Notes: generated from the letters alone by a model not told the origin. Shown: positions 9,093-18,105, numbered from the stretch's first letter. The stretch: DNA of 64,000 nt from Bradyrhizobium sp. LLZ17 (GCF_041200145.1 NZ_CP165734.1:5394001-5458000); one strand, 5' to 3'. A program made the numbers and translations.

Positions 9093-10120
9093 GCCTCGGC
9101 CTCGCCGGCGAGTGGCTCGTTCTCCTCCTCGCCATAGCCGACCAGATCGAGCGGCCGCGCGCGAAGTCCCTTGCTTTGGCACCAATGCACCAGCGCGTCT
9201 TCCTGGCCGTGGGTGACCCAGATCTCGCCGGCCCCGGTCGCAGCGATCGTGGCGGTGAGGCCGTCCCAATCGGCATGATCGGAAATCACCAGCGGCAGCT
9301 CGATGCCGCGCTGCCGCGCGCGGGCGCGCACGCGCATCCAGCCAGAGGCGAACGCGGTAACGGGATCGGGAAAGCGCCGGGTCCAGAGATCTGCCGTCGC
9401 CGACGGCGGCGCCAGCGTGATGGTGCCGGCGAGCGCGGCCTTCTTCACGCCCGCCACAGCTCGCAGCTCGCCGAGCGCGATCCCGCGGCTCTGATAGTAA
9501 TGCGTGATCTTCTCCATCGCGCCATGCAGATAGATCGGCGCGTCGTAGCCGGCCTGCCGCAGCAGCGCGATCACGCGCTGGGCCTTGCCGAGCGAATAGG
9601 CGCCGACGAGATGCGCGCGTTCGGGAAACAACGCCACCGAGGCGAGCAGCTTCTTCACCTCGTCGGCGGCATCGCCATGGCGAAACACCGGCAGTCCGAA
9701 CGTGGCCTCGGTGATGAAGACGTCGCAGGGCACGAGCTCGAACGGCGCGCAGGTCGGATCGGGCGCGTCCTTGTAGTCGCCGGAGGCGACGATGCAGGTG
9801 TCCTTGCAGGTCACCGCGATCTGCGCCGAGCCCAGCACGTGGCCTGCGGGGCGAAATTTCACGCTGACATCGCCTAGCCGGATCTCCTCGCCATAGCGAA
9901 CGGCTTGGGTCGATCCCGCAAAGTGGTCGCCATAGCGCAGCCGCATCATGTCCAGCGTTTCCTGCGTTGCCAGCACCGCGCCATGGCCGGCGCGGGCGTG
10001 GTCGGAATGGCCGTGGGTGATCACGGCCCGCTCCACGGGGCGGACAGGGTCGATGTGGAAGCCGCCGGGCTTGCAGCACAGGCCGGCAGTAACTGGCAGC
10101 AGGATGTCTTGCGGACGCAT
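9089..10120 (-). CDS. Ligase-associated DNA exonuclease (metallo-beta-lactamase/beta-CASP type)
   Basis: This 343-residue nuclease has the metal-binding motif THGHSDHARAGHG near the N-terminus, followed by GHVLGSAQ, VASGDYKD, the beta-CASP stretch YSLGKAQRVIALL and a late ISDHADWDGL. Proteins of this type are always found beside ATP-dependent ligases and are thought to trim DNA ends before sealing. ATG 10120 opens MRPQDILLPVTAGL; a longer open frame runs upstream, but homology starts here. The stop overlaps the ligase start, and the methyltransferase gene diverges 64 bases away. Metal-binding residues appear complete. Confidence 0.9.
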   Translation of the reverse strand: MRPQDILLPVTAGLCCKPGGFHIDPVRPVERAVITHGHSDHARAGHGAVLATQETLDMMRLRYGDHFAGSTQAVRYGEEIRLGDVSVKFRPAGHVLGSAQIAVTCKDTCIVASGDYKDAPDPTCAPFELVPCDVFITEATFGLPVFRHGDAADEVKKLLASVALFPERAHLVGAYSLGKAQRVIALLRQAGYDAPIYLHGAMEKITHYYQSRGIALGELRAVAGVKKAALAGTITLAPPSATADLWTRRFPDPVTAFASGWMRVRARARQRGIELPLVISDHADWDGLTATIAATGAGEIWVTHGQEDALVHWCQSKGLRARPLDLVGYGEEENEPLAGEAEA

Positions 10121-10184
10121 GCCTGTTATATAGGTTGCACCCACGCGCGTTCGAGTCACCCGCCGCTCTGCTCCCTGGTTCCCA

Positions 10185-11111
10185 ATGCCGCTCCGCCTGT
10201 TCCAGTCTTCCGGCGATCTCATGGCCGACCGCCGCTTCGAGTTCGCGCGCGACCTCCAGCTCAAGGGCGATCTGCCCGCCGCCGCCGACCTGCTCGAGCA
10301 GGCGCTCGAGCTTGCGCCGAACTTCACGTCGGCCTGGTTCACGCTCGGCGAAATCCGCAGCCTGCTCGGCGAACGCGACAAAGCCATCGCGGCCTTTCGA
10401 AAATCGCGCGAGTCCGATCCCGACGACCAGCATGGCGCCCATTTGCATCTGATACGCCTCGGCGACGCGCAACTCTCCGAAATGCCCAAGGCCTATGTGC
10501 AGGCGTTGTTCGACCAATATGCGCCGCGGTTCGAGCATGTCCTGATCAACGATCTCGGCTACCGCGCGCCGTCGCTGATCTTCAAGGCGGTGTTGGCTGC
10601 GCGCGGCGCCGCGAACAAGCCCGCTCTGTTCAAGCGCGCCATCGATCTTGGCTGCGGCACCGGGCTTGCGGCGGCCGCCTTCGCCAAGCAAGTCGATCAT
10701 TTCACCGGCATCGATCTGTCGCCGGGGATGATCAAGGAGGCGCGTGCGACGGAGCTCTATGCCGAGCTCGAGGTCGCCGACATGATCGAAGGCCTGCGCG
10801 GCAAGGCTGACGCGAGTGCGAACCTCGTCGTCGCGGCGGATGCGTTCGTCTACCTCTCCGATCTCGCGCCGGTGCTGGGCGAAGCCAGACGCGTGCTGGC
10901 ATCCGGCGGCGTGCTCGCCTTCACGCTGGAGACGCATGGCGGCAGCGGCATCGTTCTCGGTGAGGGCCTGCGCTATGCCCATGCAGCGGAATATGTGCGC
11001 GGCGCGATCGCCCGGGCCGGGCTCAAGCTCCTGACACTTGAAGCGGCCTCGCCGCGCATCGAGAACAACGAGCCGGTGCGCGGCCTGGTCATCGTGGCCG
11101 AGAAAACTTGA
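10185..11111 (+). CDS. TPR-containing SAM-dependent methyltransferase
   Basis: The 308-residue protein combines an N-terminal tetratricopeptide part (about residues 15-85: FARDLQLKGDLPAAADLLEQ, FTLGEIRSLLGERDKAIAAF) with a class I methyltransferase domain. The SAM-binding motif I is IDLGCGTGLAAAAF near residue 152; the acidic strand GIDLSP and the later VLASGGVLAFTLETH fit a small-molecule or protein methyltransferase. The substrate is unknown. It diverges from the exonuclease gene. ATG 10185 is used; ATG 10221 (MADRRFEF) is an alternative, since neither has a strong ribosome site. Confidence 0.8.
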   Translation: MPLRLFQSSGDLMADRRFEFARDLQLKGDLPAAADLLEQALELAPNFTSAWFTLGEIRSLLGERDKAIAAFRKSRESDPDDQHGAHLHLIRLGDAQLSEMPKAYVQALFDQYAPRFEHVLINDLGYRAPSLIFKAVLAARGAANKPALFKRAIDLGCGTGLAAAAFAKQVDHFTGIDLSPGMIKEARATELYAELEVADMIEGLRGKADASANLVVAADAFVYLSDLAPVLGEARRVLASGGVLAFTLETHGGSGIVLGEGLRYAHAAEYVRGAIARAGLKLLTLEAASPRIENNEPVRGLVIVAEKT

Positions 11112-11226
11112 GTCCAGGCGCTACGGCTTTACCAATTTAGCGTCATTGCGTCGCAAAGCGACGACTTCCCACTTGCGAGCCGTGCGGCGATACCAGCACA
11201 ATGCGCGCACCAGGGAGAGAAACAAC

Positions 11227-12456
11227 ATGACCAAGAATCCATCGCGGCGCGACGTCAGCGCTGCCGCGCTCGCCGCCATCGCCGCATCCGTCCTGCCCGC
11301 CCCTTACGTCTGGGCCGCCGAGAAGAAATACGGTCCGGGCGCCAGCGACACCGAGATCAAGATCGGGCAGACCGTGCCGCATTCCGGTCCCGGCTCGCTC
11401 TATGGCGTGCTCGGCCGTGTCGGCGAAGCCTATTTCCAGATGCTGAACGAGAAGGGTGGCATCAACGGCCGCAAGGTCAAATTCCTCACCATGGATGACG
11501 CCTATAGCGCGCCGAAATGCGTCGAGGCGACGCGGCGCCTGGTCGAGCAGGAGGAGGTGCTGGCGCTCTACGGTTCGCTCGGCACCGCGCCGCAGACCGC
11601 CGTGCACAAATACCTCAACTCCAAGGGCGTGCCGCAGCTCCTGCTCAACACCGGCGCATCCAAGTGGAATAATCCCAAGGAGTTCAAGTGGACCATGGCG
11701 GGCCTGCCGCTCTATCCGACGGAGGCGCGCATCCTGGGGCGGCACGTCGTCAATGTGAAGCCGAATGCGAAGGTCGGCATCCTCTACCAGAACGACGATT
11801 TCGGCCGCGACTTCTTGGGTCCGTTCAAGAAGGTGCTGGCCGATGCCGGCGGCACCGCGCAGGTGATCATGGAGCAGACCTATGACCTGACCGATCCGAC
11901 CGTGGATTCCCAGCTCATCAATCTCTCGAAATCGGGCGCCGACGTCTTCTACAACATCTCGACCGGCAAGGCATCGTCGCAGTCGATCCGCAAGGTGGCC
12001 GAGCTCGGCTGGAAGCCGCTGCAATTGCTCTCGGCCGGCTCGACCGGAAAGTCCATCCTCAATGCCGCCGGCTTCGAAAATGCCAAGGACATCGTTGCGA
12101 TCAGCTATTCGAAGGATGCGGGGCCCGGCCGTTGGGAAAAGGATCCCGGCCCGATGGCGTTCGAGGAGCTGCGCAAGAATTATTTGCCGAACGTCGCTCC
12201 CGACAACACCATCGCCTATGCCGGCTACGGCCAGGCCGTCACCATGGGCGAGATCCTGCGCCGCTGCGGCGACGAGCTCACGCGCGAAAACGTGCTCAAG
12301 CAGGCCTCGACCCTCGACGGTTTTCACTCGCCCTTCTTCCTCGACGGCGTCAGCTACAGCTACACGCCCGACGACTACACGCCGATGAAGACGCTGTTCA
12401 TCCAGGCCTTCAACGGCAAGGACTGGGACGTTTCCGACAGGCCCGTGACGGAGTAG
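11227..12456 (+). CDS. ABC transporter substrate-binding protein, branched-chain amino acid (Leu/Ile/Val) type
   Basis: This 409-residue exported protein has a twin-arginine-type leader (SRRDVSAAALAAIAASVLP, then a likely cleavage after VWAA). A type 1 periplasmic-binding fold of the LivJ class follows: EIKIGQTVPHSGPGSLYG, a NEKGGINGRKVKFLTMDDAY segment and VLALYGSLGTAPQTA. It would capture an amino acid, amide or aromatic acid for a HAAT-family permease. No permease or ATPase genes are adjacent, so it is an orphan subunit. ATG 11227 has AGGGAGAG about seven bases upstream. The proline and glycine pattern and length are normal. Confidence 0.88.
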   Translation: MTKNPSRRDVSAAALAAIAASVLPAPYVWAAEKKYGPGASDTEIKIGQTVPHSGPGSLYGVLGRVGEAYFQMLNEKGGINGRKVKFLTMDDAYSAPKCVEATRRLVEQEEVLALYGSLGTAPQTAVHKYLNSKGVPQLLLNTGASKWNNPKEFKWTMAGLPLYPTEARILGRHVVNVKPNAKVGILYQNDDFGRDFLGPFKKVLADAGGTAQVIMEQTYDLTDPTVDSQLINLSKSGADVFYNISTGKASSQSIRKVAELGWKPLQLLSAGSTGKSILNAAGFENAKDIVAISYSKDAGPGRWEKDPGPMAFEELRKNYLPNVAPDNTIAYAGYGQAVTMGEILRRCGDELTRENVLKQASTLDGFHSPFFLDGVSYSYTPDDYTPMKTLFIQAFNGKDWDVSDRPVTE

Positions 12457-12487
12457 ACGCCAGCCGCAAGCTGCCGTGCGTCGCGCA

Positions 12488-13256
12488 TCAGTGAAGTGTG
12501 CGCGACAGCTCGGCAAGTCTGTCGGCGAGCCATTTCCGCTCCGCCGGCGGCGGCTCGAGCGCAAGGACGACTTGATAGGCGGCGCGCGCCTCCGCGGTGC
12601 GTCCGAGGCGGCGAGCAGGTCGGCGCGGACCGCATGGTAAGGCCCGAACTGCTGCAAGCCTCTCGCATCGAGGGTATCGAGTTCGGCCAGCGCCGCATCT
12701 GCGCCGTCGAGCTCGGCAACCGCAACGATCCGGTTCAGACGCACGATCGGATCGTCGCGGACGGCGAGAAGCAGGTCATAGATCTGCTTGATGCGGTCCC
12801 GTGGTGCCGGCTCGCTGCGATTGCTGCGCGCCCACCAACAGGCCTGCAGTCTCGCCTGAAGCGTTCGCGGCGCGTTCGGAGACAGCCGGATGGCCACGGC
12901 CAGCAAGGCATCCGCCTTGTCCACGAGGTCACGGCGCCAAAGCGCCGGATCCTGCGAGGACATCCTCATGGGCTTTGGAATAGGCGACCTCGACGGTCGA
13001 CATGACCGCCTCGAGACGCTCGTCCCAATGTTCCGGCGCCGGCAATTCGAACGGGCACGGCCGCATCGGCGATCTTGCGCTTGGCCCGGACCAGCCGCTG
13101 CGCCAGCGCCGTCTCCTCGATCAGAAAGGCGCGCGCGATTTCGTTCGTGGTCAGGCCGCAGACCAGACGCAGCGTCAGCGCCGCGCGCGAATCCGGCGCG
13201 ACCGCCGGATGGCAGCAGATGAAGATCAGGCGCAGTCTTTCGTCCGGTATGAGATC
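12488..13256 (-). pseudogene. Remnant of an ECF42-type sigma factor (TPR C-terminal extension)
   Basis: Read on the minus strand, pieces of a DGPF-associated sigma factor line up. Sigma region 4 comes first (DLIPDERLRLIFICCHPAV, LTLRLVCGLTTNEIARAFL, AQRLVRAKRKI). Then PFELPAPEHWDERLEAVMST and VEVAYSKAHED follow, then SSQDPALWRRDLVDKADALL and the TPR-like tail (VRLNRIVAVAELDGADAALA ... ERKWLADRLAELSRTLH, stop 12488). The sigma region 2 half is gone. About 60 residues seem missing at the KAHED/SSQDPALW join (near 12962), where the frame also changes. Single-base shifts occur near 13056 (extra C) and near 12604 (missing C). The two deletions argue for genuine decay, with possible sequence errors added. 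It cannot make a working sigma factor. Confidence 0.75.
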
Positions 13257-13273
13257 AGCAGTGCATATTTCAT
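13253..13273 (-). pseudogene. First seven codons of a DGPF/YCII-type gene, cut off by a deletion
   Basis: ATG 13273, preceded by GAGAGG on the minus strand, reads MKYALLI, the usual opening of DGPF (YCII-related) proteins that sit directly upstream of ECF42 sigma genes. Immediately after these codons the sequence switches to the middle of the sigma factor (DLIPDERLRL). The body of the DGPF gene and the first half of the sigma gene are therefore missing. Confidence 0.6.
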
Positions 13274-13700
13274 GTCTGGTTCCTCTCGTCTCGAAATTTA
13301 GGTCAATGGGCCGCAATGTGCGACTCCGCAGGGGAGACGCCCGCCGGCAGGCCGAATCGATACCGGGCAAAACTTTTTTTCCGAGCCGTCAGGGGCGCCA
13401 ATCGAGCTGGCCTCTACGGAATGGCTGCCGCGCCATACGGCATCTTCTGCGGTCTCGGCGACGCATGGCGTGGTGCAGGCAAGCCATGCCCGAATAACAT
13501 AGTAACACAACAGAGCTTTGCCTCGCCGACGCCTGCTCATGGCCCGATCCCGTCTTGCGTAGCGAACCGCCACGGCCCGCTTGCGTGAAAGACGTCCGGG
13601 CAGCGCCGCTTTCGACAGGTCCCGCCAAAATTTCTTTCCGCGGCGGGCAACGCCTCCGTCCCCCTCGACGAAGCCACTCCCGCGGCTTACCTGTGATGCC
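13274..13700. other. Intergenic stretch without a recognised gene
   Basis: This interval lies between the divergent DGPF/ECF remnant and the helicase gene. Open frames here are short and have no family resemblance. The first part (upstream of 13273 on the minus strand) should hold the old DGPF/ECF promoter; TTGACC at about 13302-13307 (minus) could be a -35 element, but I see no convincing -10. The helicase frame stays open back to 13581, so a longer N-terminus cannot be excluded. Confidence 0.4.
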
Positions 13701-16277
13701 GTGCCGCCCCGCATCCTCAAAATCCCGGCCGAGAGGCCAGCGCTGCTGCCCGAGCGCTTCCAGCAATGGTTCGCGGCCCGCGGCTGGGCGCCGCGCGCGC
13801 ATCAATTGGCGCTGCTGGAAAAGGCGCGCGACGACGCTAGCGCGCTGCTGATCGCACCGACCGGGGCCGGCAAGACGCTGGCGGGATTTCTGCCGACGCT
13901 GGTGGAGCTGAGCGCTGCGCCTGTCCCTTCCGCGAAATCCGTAGTCTCCACCGGCCGAAGCCTGCAGCGCAGCGGCGGCCTGCACACGCTCTACATCTCG
14001 CCGCTGAAAGCGCTGGCCGTCGACATCGCGCGGAATCTGGAGCGGCCGGTCGCCGAGATGGGGCTGCCGATCAAGATCGAGACCCGCACCGGTGATACGC
14101 CGGTGTCGCGGCGGCAGCGGCAGCGGCGCTACCCGCCGGACATTCTGCTGACGACACCGGAGCAGCTTGCGCTGTTGCTCTCCTCGGACGACGCGCCGTT
14201 CCTGTTCGCCTCCTTGAAACGCATCGTGCTCGACGAGCTGCATGCGCTGGTCACCTCCAAACGCGGCGATCTGTTGTCGCTCGGGCTGGCGCGGCTGTGG
14301 CGGCTGGCACCGCAGCTGCGCGCGATCGGCCTGTCGGCGACGGTGGCCGAGCCCGAATCGCTGGCGCGCTTCCTGGTGCCGCAGCCAAAGGACAGGCCCG
14401 AGTCGGCCGACATCGTCATTGCCGGCGGCGCGGCGCCGCCGCTGGTCGAGATGCTCGACACGCGCGAGCGGCTGCCCTGGGCCGGGCACAGCGCGCGCCA
14501 TGCGCTTCCCGAGATCTATGAGCTGATCAAGGCGAACAAGACCACGCTGGTGTTCGTCAACACCCGCAGCCAGGCCGAGATGCTGTTCCAGAGTCTCTGG
14601 CGCATGAACGACGACAACCTTGCCATCGCTTTGCATCACGGCTCGCTCGATGTCGCCCAGCGCCGCAAGGTCGAGGACGCGATGTCGGCAGGAAAGCTGC
14701 GCGGCGTGGTCTGCACCTCCTCGCTCGACCTCGGCGTCGACTGGGGCGACGTCGATCTCGTCGTCAATATCGGCGCGCCGAAGGGATCGTCGCGGCTGAT
14801 GCAGCGGATCGGCCGCGCCAATCACCGTCTCGACGAAGCCTCGCGCGCGGTGCTGGTGCCCGCCAACCGCTTTGAAGTGCTGGAATGCCGCGTGGCGATC
14901 GATGCTATCGCCGAGAACGCGCAGGACACGCCGCCGCTGCGGATTGGTGCACTGGACGTGCTGGCCCAGCACGTGCTCGGCTGCGCCTGCGGCGAACCGT
15001 TTCTCTCTGACGAGCTCTATGACGAGGTCCGCACCGCCGCGCCCTACGCCGAACTCACGCGGCAGGATTTCGACGACGTCGTCGATTTCGTCGCCACCGG
15101 CGGCTATGCGCTCAAGACCTATGAGCGCTTCGCCCGTATCAAGCAGGACAAGGAGGGGCGCTGGCGCGTCGCCAATCCAAAAGTGCGGCAGAGCTATCGC
15201 ATGAATGTCGGCACCATCGTCGAGGATGACATGCTGAAGGTGCGCCTGGTGCGCTCGCGCGGCGGCGGCCCGGGAAAAGCCACCGGCTCGACCGGCGTGA
15301 TCGCGCGCGGCGGCCGATTGCTAGGCGAGATCGAGGAAGCGTTCATCGAGGGCCTCAGCCCTGGCGACACTTTCGTGTTCTCGGGCGAAGTCGTGCGCTA
15401 CGAAACCCTGGTCGAGGATCAGGTCTACGTCTCCCGCGCCAATGACAAGGACCCGAAGGTGCCGTCCTATATGGGCGGCAAGTTTCCGCTCTCGACCTAT
15501 CTCGCCGAACGCGTGCGCCGCCTGCTCGATGATGGTCGCGCGTGGAATGGCTTGCCGGAGCAGGTGCGCGACTGGCTGTCGCAGCAAAAGGACGTGTCGC
15601 GCGTCCCCGCGGTGCGCGAGCTCCTGGTCGAGAGCTTTCCGCGTGCCAACAAGCACTACATCGTGTTCTACCCGTTCGAAGGACGCCTCGCGCACCAAAC
15701 GCTCGGCATGCTCCTGACGCGCCGGCTGGAGCGCGCCCGCGCCCGTCCGCTCGGCTTCGTCGCCAACGAATATGCGGTGGCGATCTGGGCGCTGGGCGAC
15801 ATGTCGTCGATGATCCGCAACGGCAGGATCGACCTCAACGCGCTGTTTGATCCAGATATGCTCGGCGACGACCTCGAAGCCTGGCTCGCCGAATCCGCAT
15901 TGATGAAGCGCACCTTCCGCAACTGCGCAATCATCTCCGGGCTGATCGCGCGCCGTCACACCGGCGAGGAGAAAAGCCGCCGCCAGGTGCTGTTCTCGAC
16001 CGATCTCGTCTACGACGTCCTGCGCAAGCACCAGGCCGATCACATGCTGCTGCGCGCCGCCCGCGCCGATGCCGCCACCGGCCTGCTCGATTTGCGCCGC
16101 CTCGGCGACATGCTCACCCGCATCCAGGGCCGCATCACCCACCGGGAACTCGACCACGTCTCCCCGCTCGCCGTCCCCGTGATGCTGGAAATCGGCCGCG
16201 AGTCAGTTTATGGCGAAGCTGGAGACGAGCTGCTGGCCGAAGCCGCCGACGAGCTCGTCAAAGAGGCGATGGGATAA
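13701..16277 (+). CDS. Ligase-associated DNA-damage-response DEXH helicase (Lhr family)
   Basis: This superfamily 2 helicase of about 858 residues has Walker A APTGAGKTL near residue 53, YISPLKALAVD (motif Ia), motif II in IVLDELHAL (DELH) near residue 178, GLSATV (motif III) and motif VI QRIGRANHR near residue 368. A long Lhr-type C-terminal part follows (winged-helix and Lhr core). Lhr-type helicases translocate on single-stranded DNA and unwind DNA or RNA:DNA. This subtype goes with the exonuclease and ligase at 7.4-10.1 kb and with PdeM directly downstream. GTG 13701 is chosen because homology begins at PPRILKIPAERPALL; the frame is open further upstream. A Ser/Val-rich insertion of about 20 residues lies after TLVEL. 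Confidence 0.9.
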   Translation: MPPRILKIPAERPALLPERFQQWFAARGWAPRAHQLALLEKARDDASALLIAPTGAGKTLAGFLPTLVELSAAPVPSAKSVVSTGRSLQRSGGLHTLYISPLKALAVDIARNLERPVAEMGLPIKIETRTGDTPVSRRQRQRRYPPDILLTTPEQLALLLSSDDAPFLFASLKRIVLDELHALVTSKRGDLLSLGLARLWRLAPQLRAIGLSATVAEPESLARFLVPQPKDRPESADIVIAGGAAPPLVEMLDTRERLPWAGHSARHALPEIYELIKANKTTLVFVNTRSQAEMLFQSLWRMNDDNLAIALHHGSLDVAQRRKVEDAMSAGKLRGVVCTSSLDLGVDWGDVDLVVNIGAPKGSSRLMQRIGRANHRLDEASRAVLVPANRFEVLECRVAIDAIAENAQDTPPLRIGALDVLAQHVLGCACGEPFLSDELYDEVRTAAPYAELTRQDFDDVVDFVATGGYALKTYERFARIKQDKEGRWRVANPKVRQSYRMNVGTIVEDDMLKVRLVRSRGGGPGKATGSTGVIARGGRLLGEIEEAFIEGLSPGDTFVFSGEVVRYETLVEDQVYVSRANDKDPKVPSYMGGKFPLSTYLAERVRRLLDDGRAWNGLPEQVRDWLSQQKDVSRVPAVRELLVESFPRANKHYIVFYPFEGRLAHQTLGMLLTRRLERARARPLGFVANEYAVAIWALGDMSSMIRNGRIDLNALFDPDMLGDDLEAWLAESALMKRTFRNCAIISGLIARRHTGEEKSRRQVLFSTDLVYDVLRKHQADHMLLRAARADAATGLLDLRRLGDMLTRIQGRITHRELDHVSPLAVPVMLEIGRESVYGEAGDELLAEAADELVKEAMG

Positions 16278-16318
16278 GAGCAGGTTTGGACGCGCTGGTT
16301 TCAGGGGATGTCGAGGAC

Positions 16319-16990
16319 ATGCGCGTTTCGAAGGTCACCATTTCCGGCATGACGTTCCACGCCGATCTGTCCGGCGCACTGTTCTGGGAAGAGCAGCGCC
16401 TGCTTGTCGTCTCCGACCTGCATCTGGAAAAAGGCTCCAGCTACGCCACGCGCGGCGTGCTGCTGCCGCCCTATGACACGATCGCGACGCTCAGCCGGCT
16501 CGCTGCTGTCATCTCCCGCCATGATCCACGCGTCGTCATCGCGCTCGGCGACAGTTTTCACGATCGCACCGCGCATGGACGCCTGTCGGGGGATGATCGC
16601 GATGGCCTCAGTGCGCTCCAGTCAGGGCGCGACTGGATCTGGATCTCCGGCAATCACGATCCGGCCCTGCCGCGCGATCTCGGCGGCACCGTCGCGGACG
16701 AAGTCGCGATCGGCCCGGTCACCTTCCGCCACGAGCCGACCGGCGCGCAGGGCGAGATCGCCGGCCATCTGCATCCCAAGGCCCGCGTCTCCGCGCGCGG
16801 CCGTTCGATGGAGCGCCGTTGCTTTGCCTCGGACGGGGTGCGCGCGGTGATGCCCGCCTTCGGCGCCTATGCCGGCGGCCTCAGCATCCGCGACGCGGCC
16901 TTCGCAAAAATCTTTCCGCAGACCAGCTTCACCGCGCATCTCCTCGGCGACCGCCGCGTCCACGCCATCGCCGCGTCGCGGTGTTGTTGA
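16319..16990 (+). CDS. pdeM: Ligase-associated DNA-damage-response phosphoesterase/endonuclease PdeM
   Basis: This calcineurin-like metallophosphoesterase of about 223 residues carries the metal motifs in order: VSDLHLEKG, ALGDSFHD, SGNHD and GHLHPK. It is the fourth member of the ligase-associated DNA-damage-response set and follows the helicase by about 40 bases on the same strand, probably in one transcript. It likely acts on DNA ends or cyclic phosphates. ATG 16319 (MRVSKVTISGMTFHAD) fits the family; TTG 16286 would add 11 residues. All metal ligands are present. Confidence 0.88.
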   Translation: MRVSKVTISGMTFHADLSGALFWEEQRLLVVSDLHLEKGSSYATRGVLLPPYDTIATLSRLAAVISRHDPRVVIALGDSFHDRTAHGRLSGDDRDGLSALQSGRDWIWISGNHDPALPRDLGGTVADEVAIGPVTFRHEPTGAQGEIAGHLHPKARVSARGRSMERRCFASDGVRAVMPAFGAYAGGLSIRDAAFAKIFPQTSFTAHLLGDRRVHAIAASRCC

Positions 16991-17011
16991 AGGCGGGTTT
17001 CGTAGTTTCGC

Positions 17012-17129
17012 AAGGTGGGCAAAGCGACTTGTCCGCCGTAGCTCGAAGAGCGAAGGGGGAAACGTGCCCACCATCTGCCACATCCGCTGAAGGATGGTGG
17101 GCCCGGCGCTTTGCGCCTTTGCCCACCCT
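17012..17129. repeat. Dispersed inverted repeat, family F copy 1
   Basis: Arms CAAGGTGGGCAAAGCG and GCCTTTGCCCACCCTG enclose GTGCCCACCATC and its complement GATGGTGGGC. Related copies are at 32345-32434 and 38223-38313, although this copy has extra sequence inside the left arm. It separates the convergent pdeM and LysR-type genes. Confidence 0.7.
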
Positions 17130-17144
17130 GCGCATCTCGCAAGA

Positions 17145-18008
17145 TCACGCCGCCTTGGCCTGCACATCATCGCAGAACTCCGCGAGCCGATCCGCGAGCC
17201 GCAGCGTTGCGGGGCTGGCGCCGGGGGCGGCCATCAGCGCCACCTCGGTCCGGTTGATCGGCGCAAAGCCGTCCTTCGCGGTCAGCACGCGATGATCGGA
17301 TTGAATCGACATCTCCGACAGAATGCTCAGCCCCATGCCGGCGGCGACGGCTGCCTGGATGCCGGCGAGGCTCGATGAGGTGTAGGACATGTGCCAGACG
17401 CGTCCCGCGCTTTCCAGCGCGTGGATGGCGCCGGCGCGGTAGAGGCAGCCGAGTGGAAAGCCGATCAGCGGCACGGAGGCGACATCCGCGTGGATCGGAT
17501 GGCTCTTGCTGGTGACCCAGTGCACCCGCTCCGGCCACACCGCGATGCCGCCCTTCTCCCCGGCTTCGCGCTTGAACAAGGCAAGGTCGAGCTCACCGCG
17601 TTCGAGGTCGCGGGCGAGATTCTTGCTCTGGTCGGCGCGCACATCGAGCCGCAGGCCTGGATGCGAGCGCGCGAAGGTCCCCAGCAGCTTTGCCAGTTGA
17701 TAGGCCGCAAAATCCTCGGGGATGCCAAGCCGGATCGCGCCTTCGCTGTCGGGCTCGCGCAGCACGTCGCGCGCCTCTTCGGCCAGCGTGAGCAGCCGGC
17801 GCGCATACGACAGTAGCCGTTCGCCGGCTTCGGTCGGACGCACATCCTTGCCGTCCCGATGCAGCAGCATCTGGCCGACATCCTCCTCCAACCGCTTGAT
17901 CTGCTGGCTCACCGTCGATTGCGTGCGGTGGACGCGCTCGCCGGCTCGGGTGAAGCCGCCGGCCTCGACCACCGAGACGAAGCTGCGCAGGAGCTCGAGA
18001 TCGAGCAT
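17145..18008 (-). CDS. LysR-family transcriptional regulator
   Basis: The 287-residue protein has the typical N-terminal winged helix-turn-helix (MLDLELLRSFVSVVEAGGFT, then HRTQSTVSQQIKRLEEDVG) and a C-terminal effector-binding domain (IRLGIPEDFAAYQLAKLL, ... AAVAAGMGLSILSE). The regulator is divergent to a DMT transporter gene, the usual arrangement in which the LysR protein controls its neighbour and itself. The 97-base gap between the two starts contains inverted repeats listed separately. The effector is unknown. The homologues I would compare are amino-acid or metabolite exporter regulators. Confidence 0.9.
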   Translation of the reverse strand: MLDLELLRSFVSVVEAGGFTRAGERVHRTQSTVSQQIKRLEEDVGQMLLHRDGKDVRPTEAGERLLSYARRLLTLAEEARDVLREPDSEGAIRLGIPEDFAAYQLAKLLGTFARSHPGLRLDVRADQSKNLARDLERGELDLALFKREAGEKGGIAVWPERVHWVTSKSHPIHADVASVPLIGFPLGCLYRAGAIHALESAGRVWHMSYTSSSLAGIQAAVAAGMGLSILSEMSIQSDHRVLTAKDGFAPINRTEVALMAAPGASPATLRLADRLAEFCDDVQAKAA

Positions 18009-18015
18009 GGGTGCC

Positions 18016-18064
18016 TCATTCGAAAATCCACTGATCTCAAGTTAATCATTTAATTTCCAAATGA
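18016..18064. promoter_or_regulatory. Candidate LysR-type operator region between LysR gene and DMT transporter
   Basis: Two 12-base arms, TCATTCGAAAAT (18016-18027) and ATTTCCAAATGA (18053-18064), are inverted and match at 10 of 12 positions. Between them lies TGAT-N9-ATCA (18032-18048), which also satisfies the T-N11-A rule of LysR sites. The region is noticeably AT-rich compared with its surroundings. Placement in the divergent gap supports an operator; no experiment is implied. Confidence 0.45.
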
Positions 18065-18105
18065 CAAGCGGCGCCCCTAGATCGAGGGCTCAGGAGAATG
18101 CCCCG

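Noticed and set aside
7431..10982. One very long minus-strand frame of 1,183 codons
   Set aside because: Only the part from 9092 down is a protein (the DNA ligase). Upstream it overlaps the exonuclease gene in another frame and the methyltransferase gene on the other strand, with Arg-rich shadow composition.
13389..14972. A minus-strand frame of 527 codons
   Set aside because: Antisense of the helicase gene start and the preceding gap; shadow composition.
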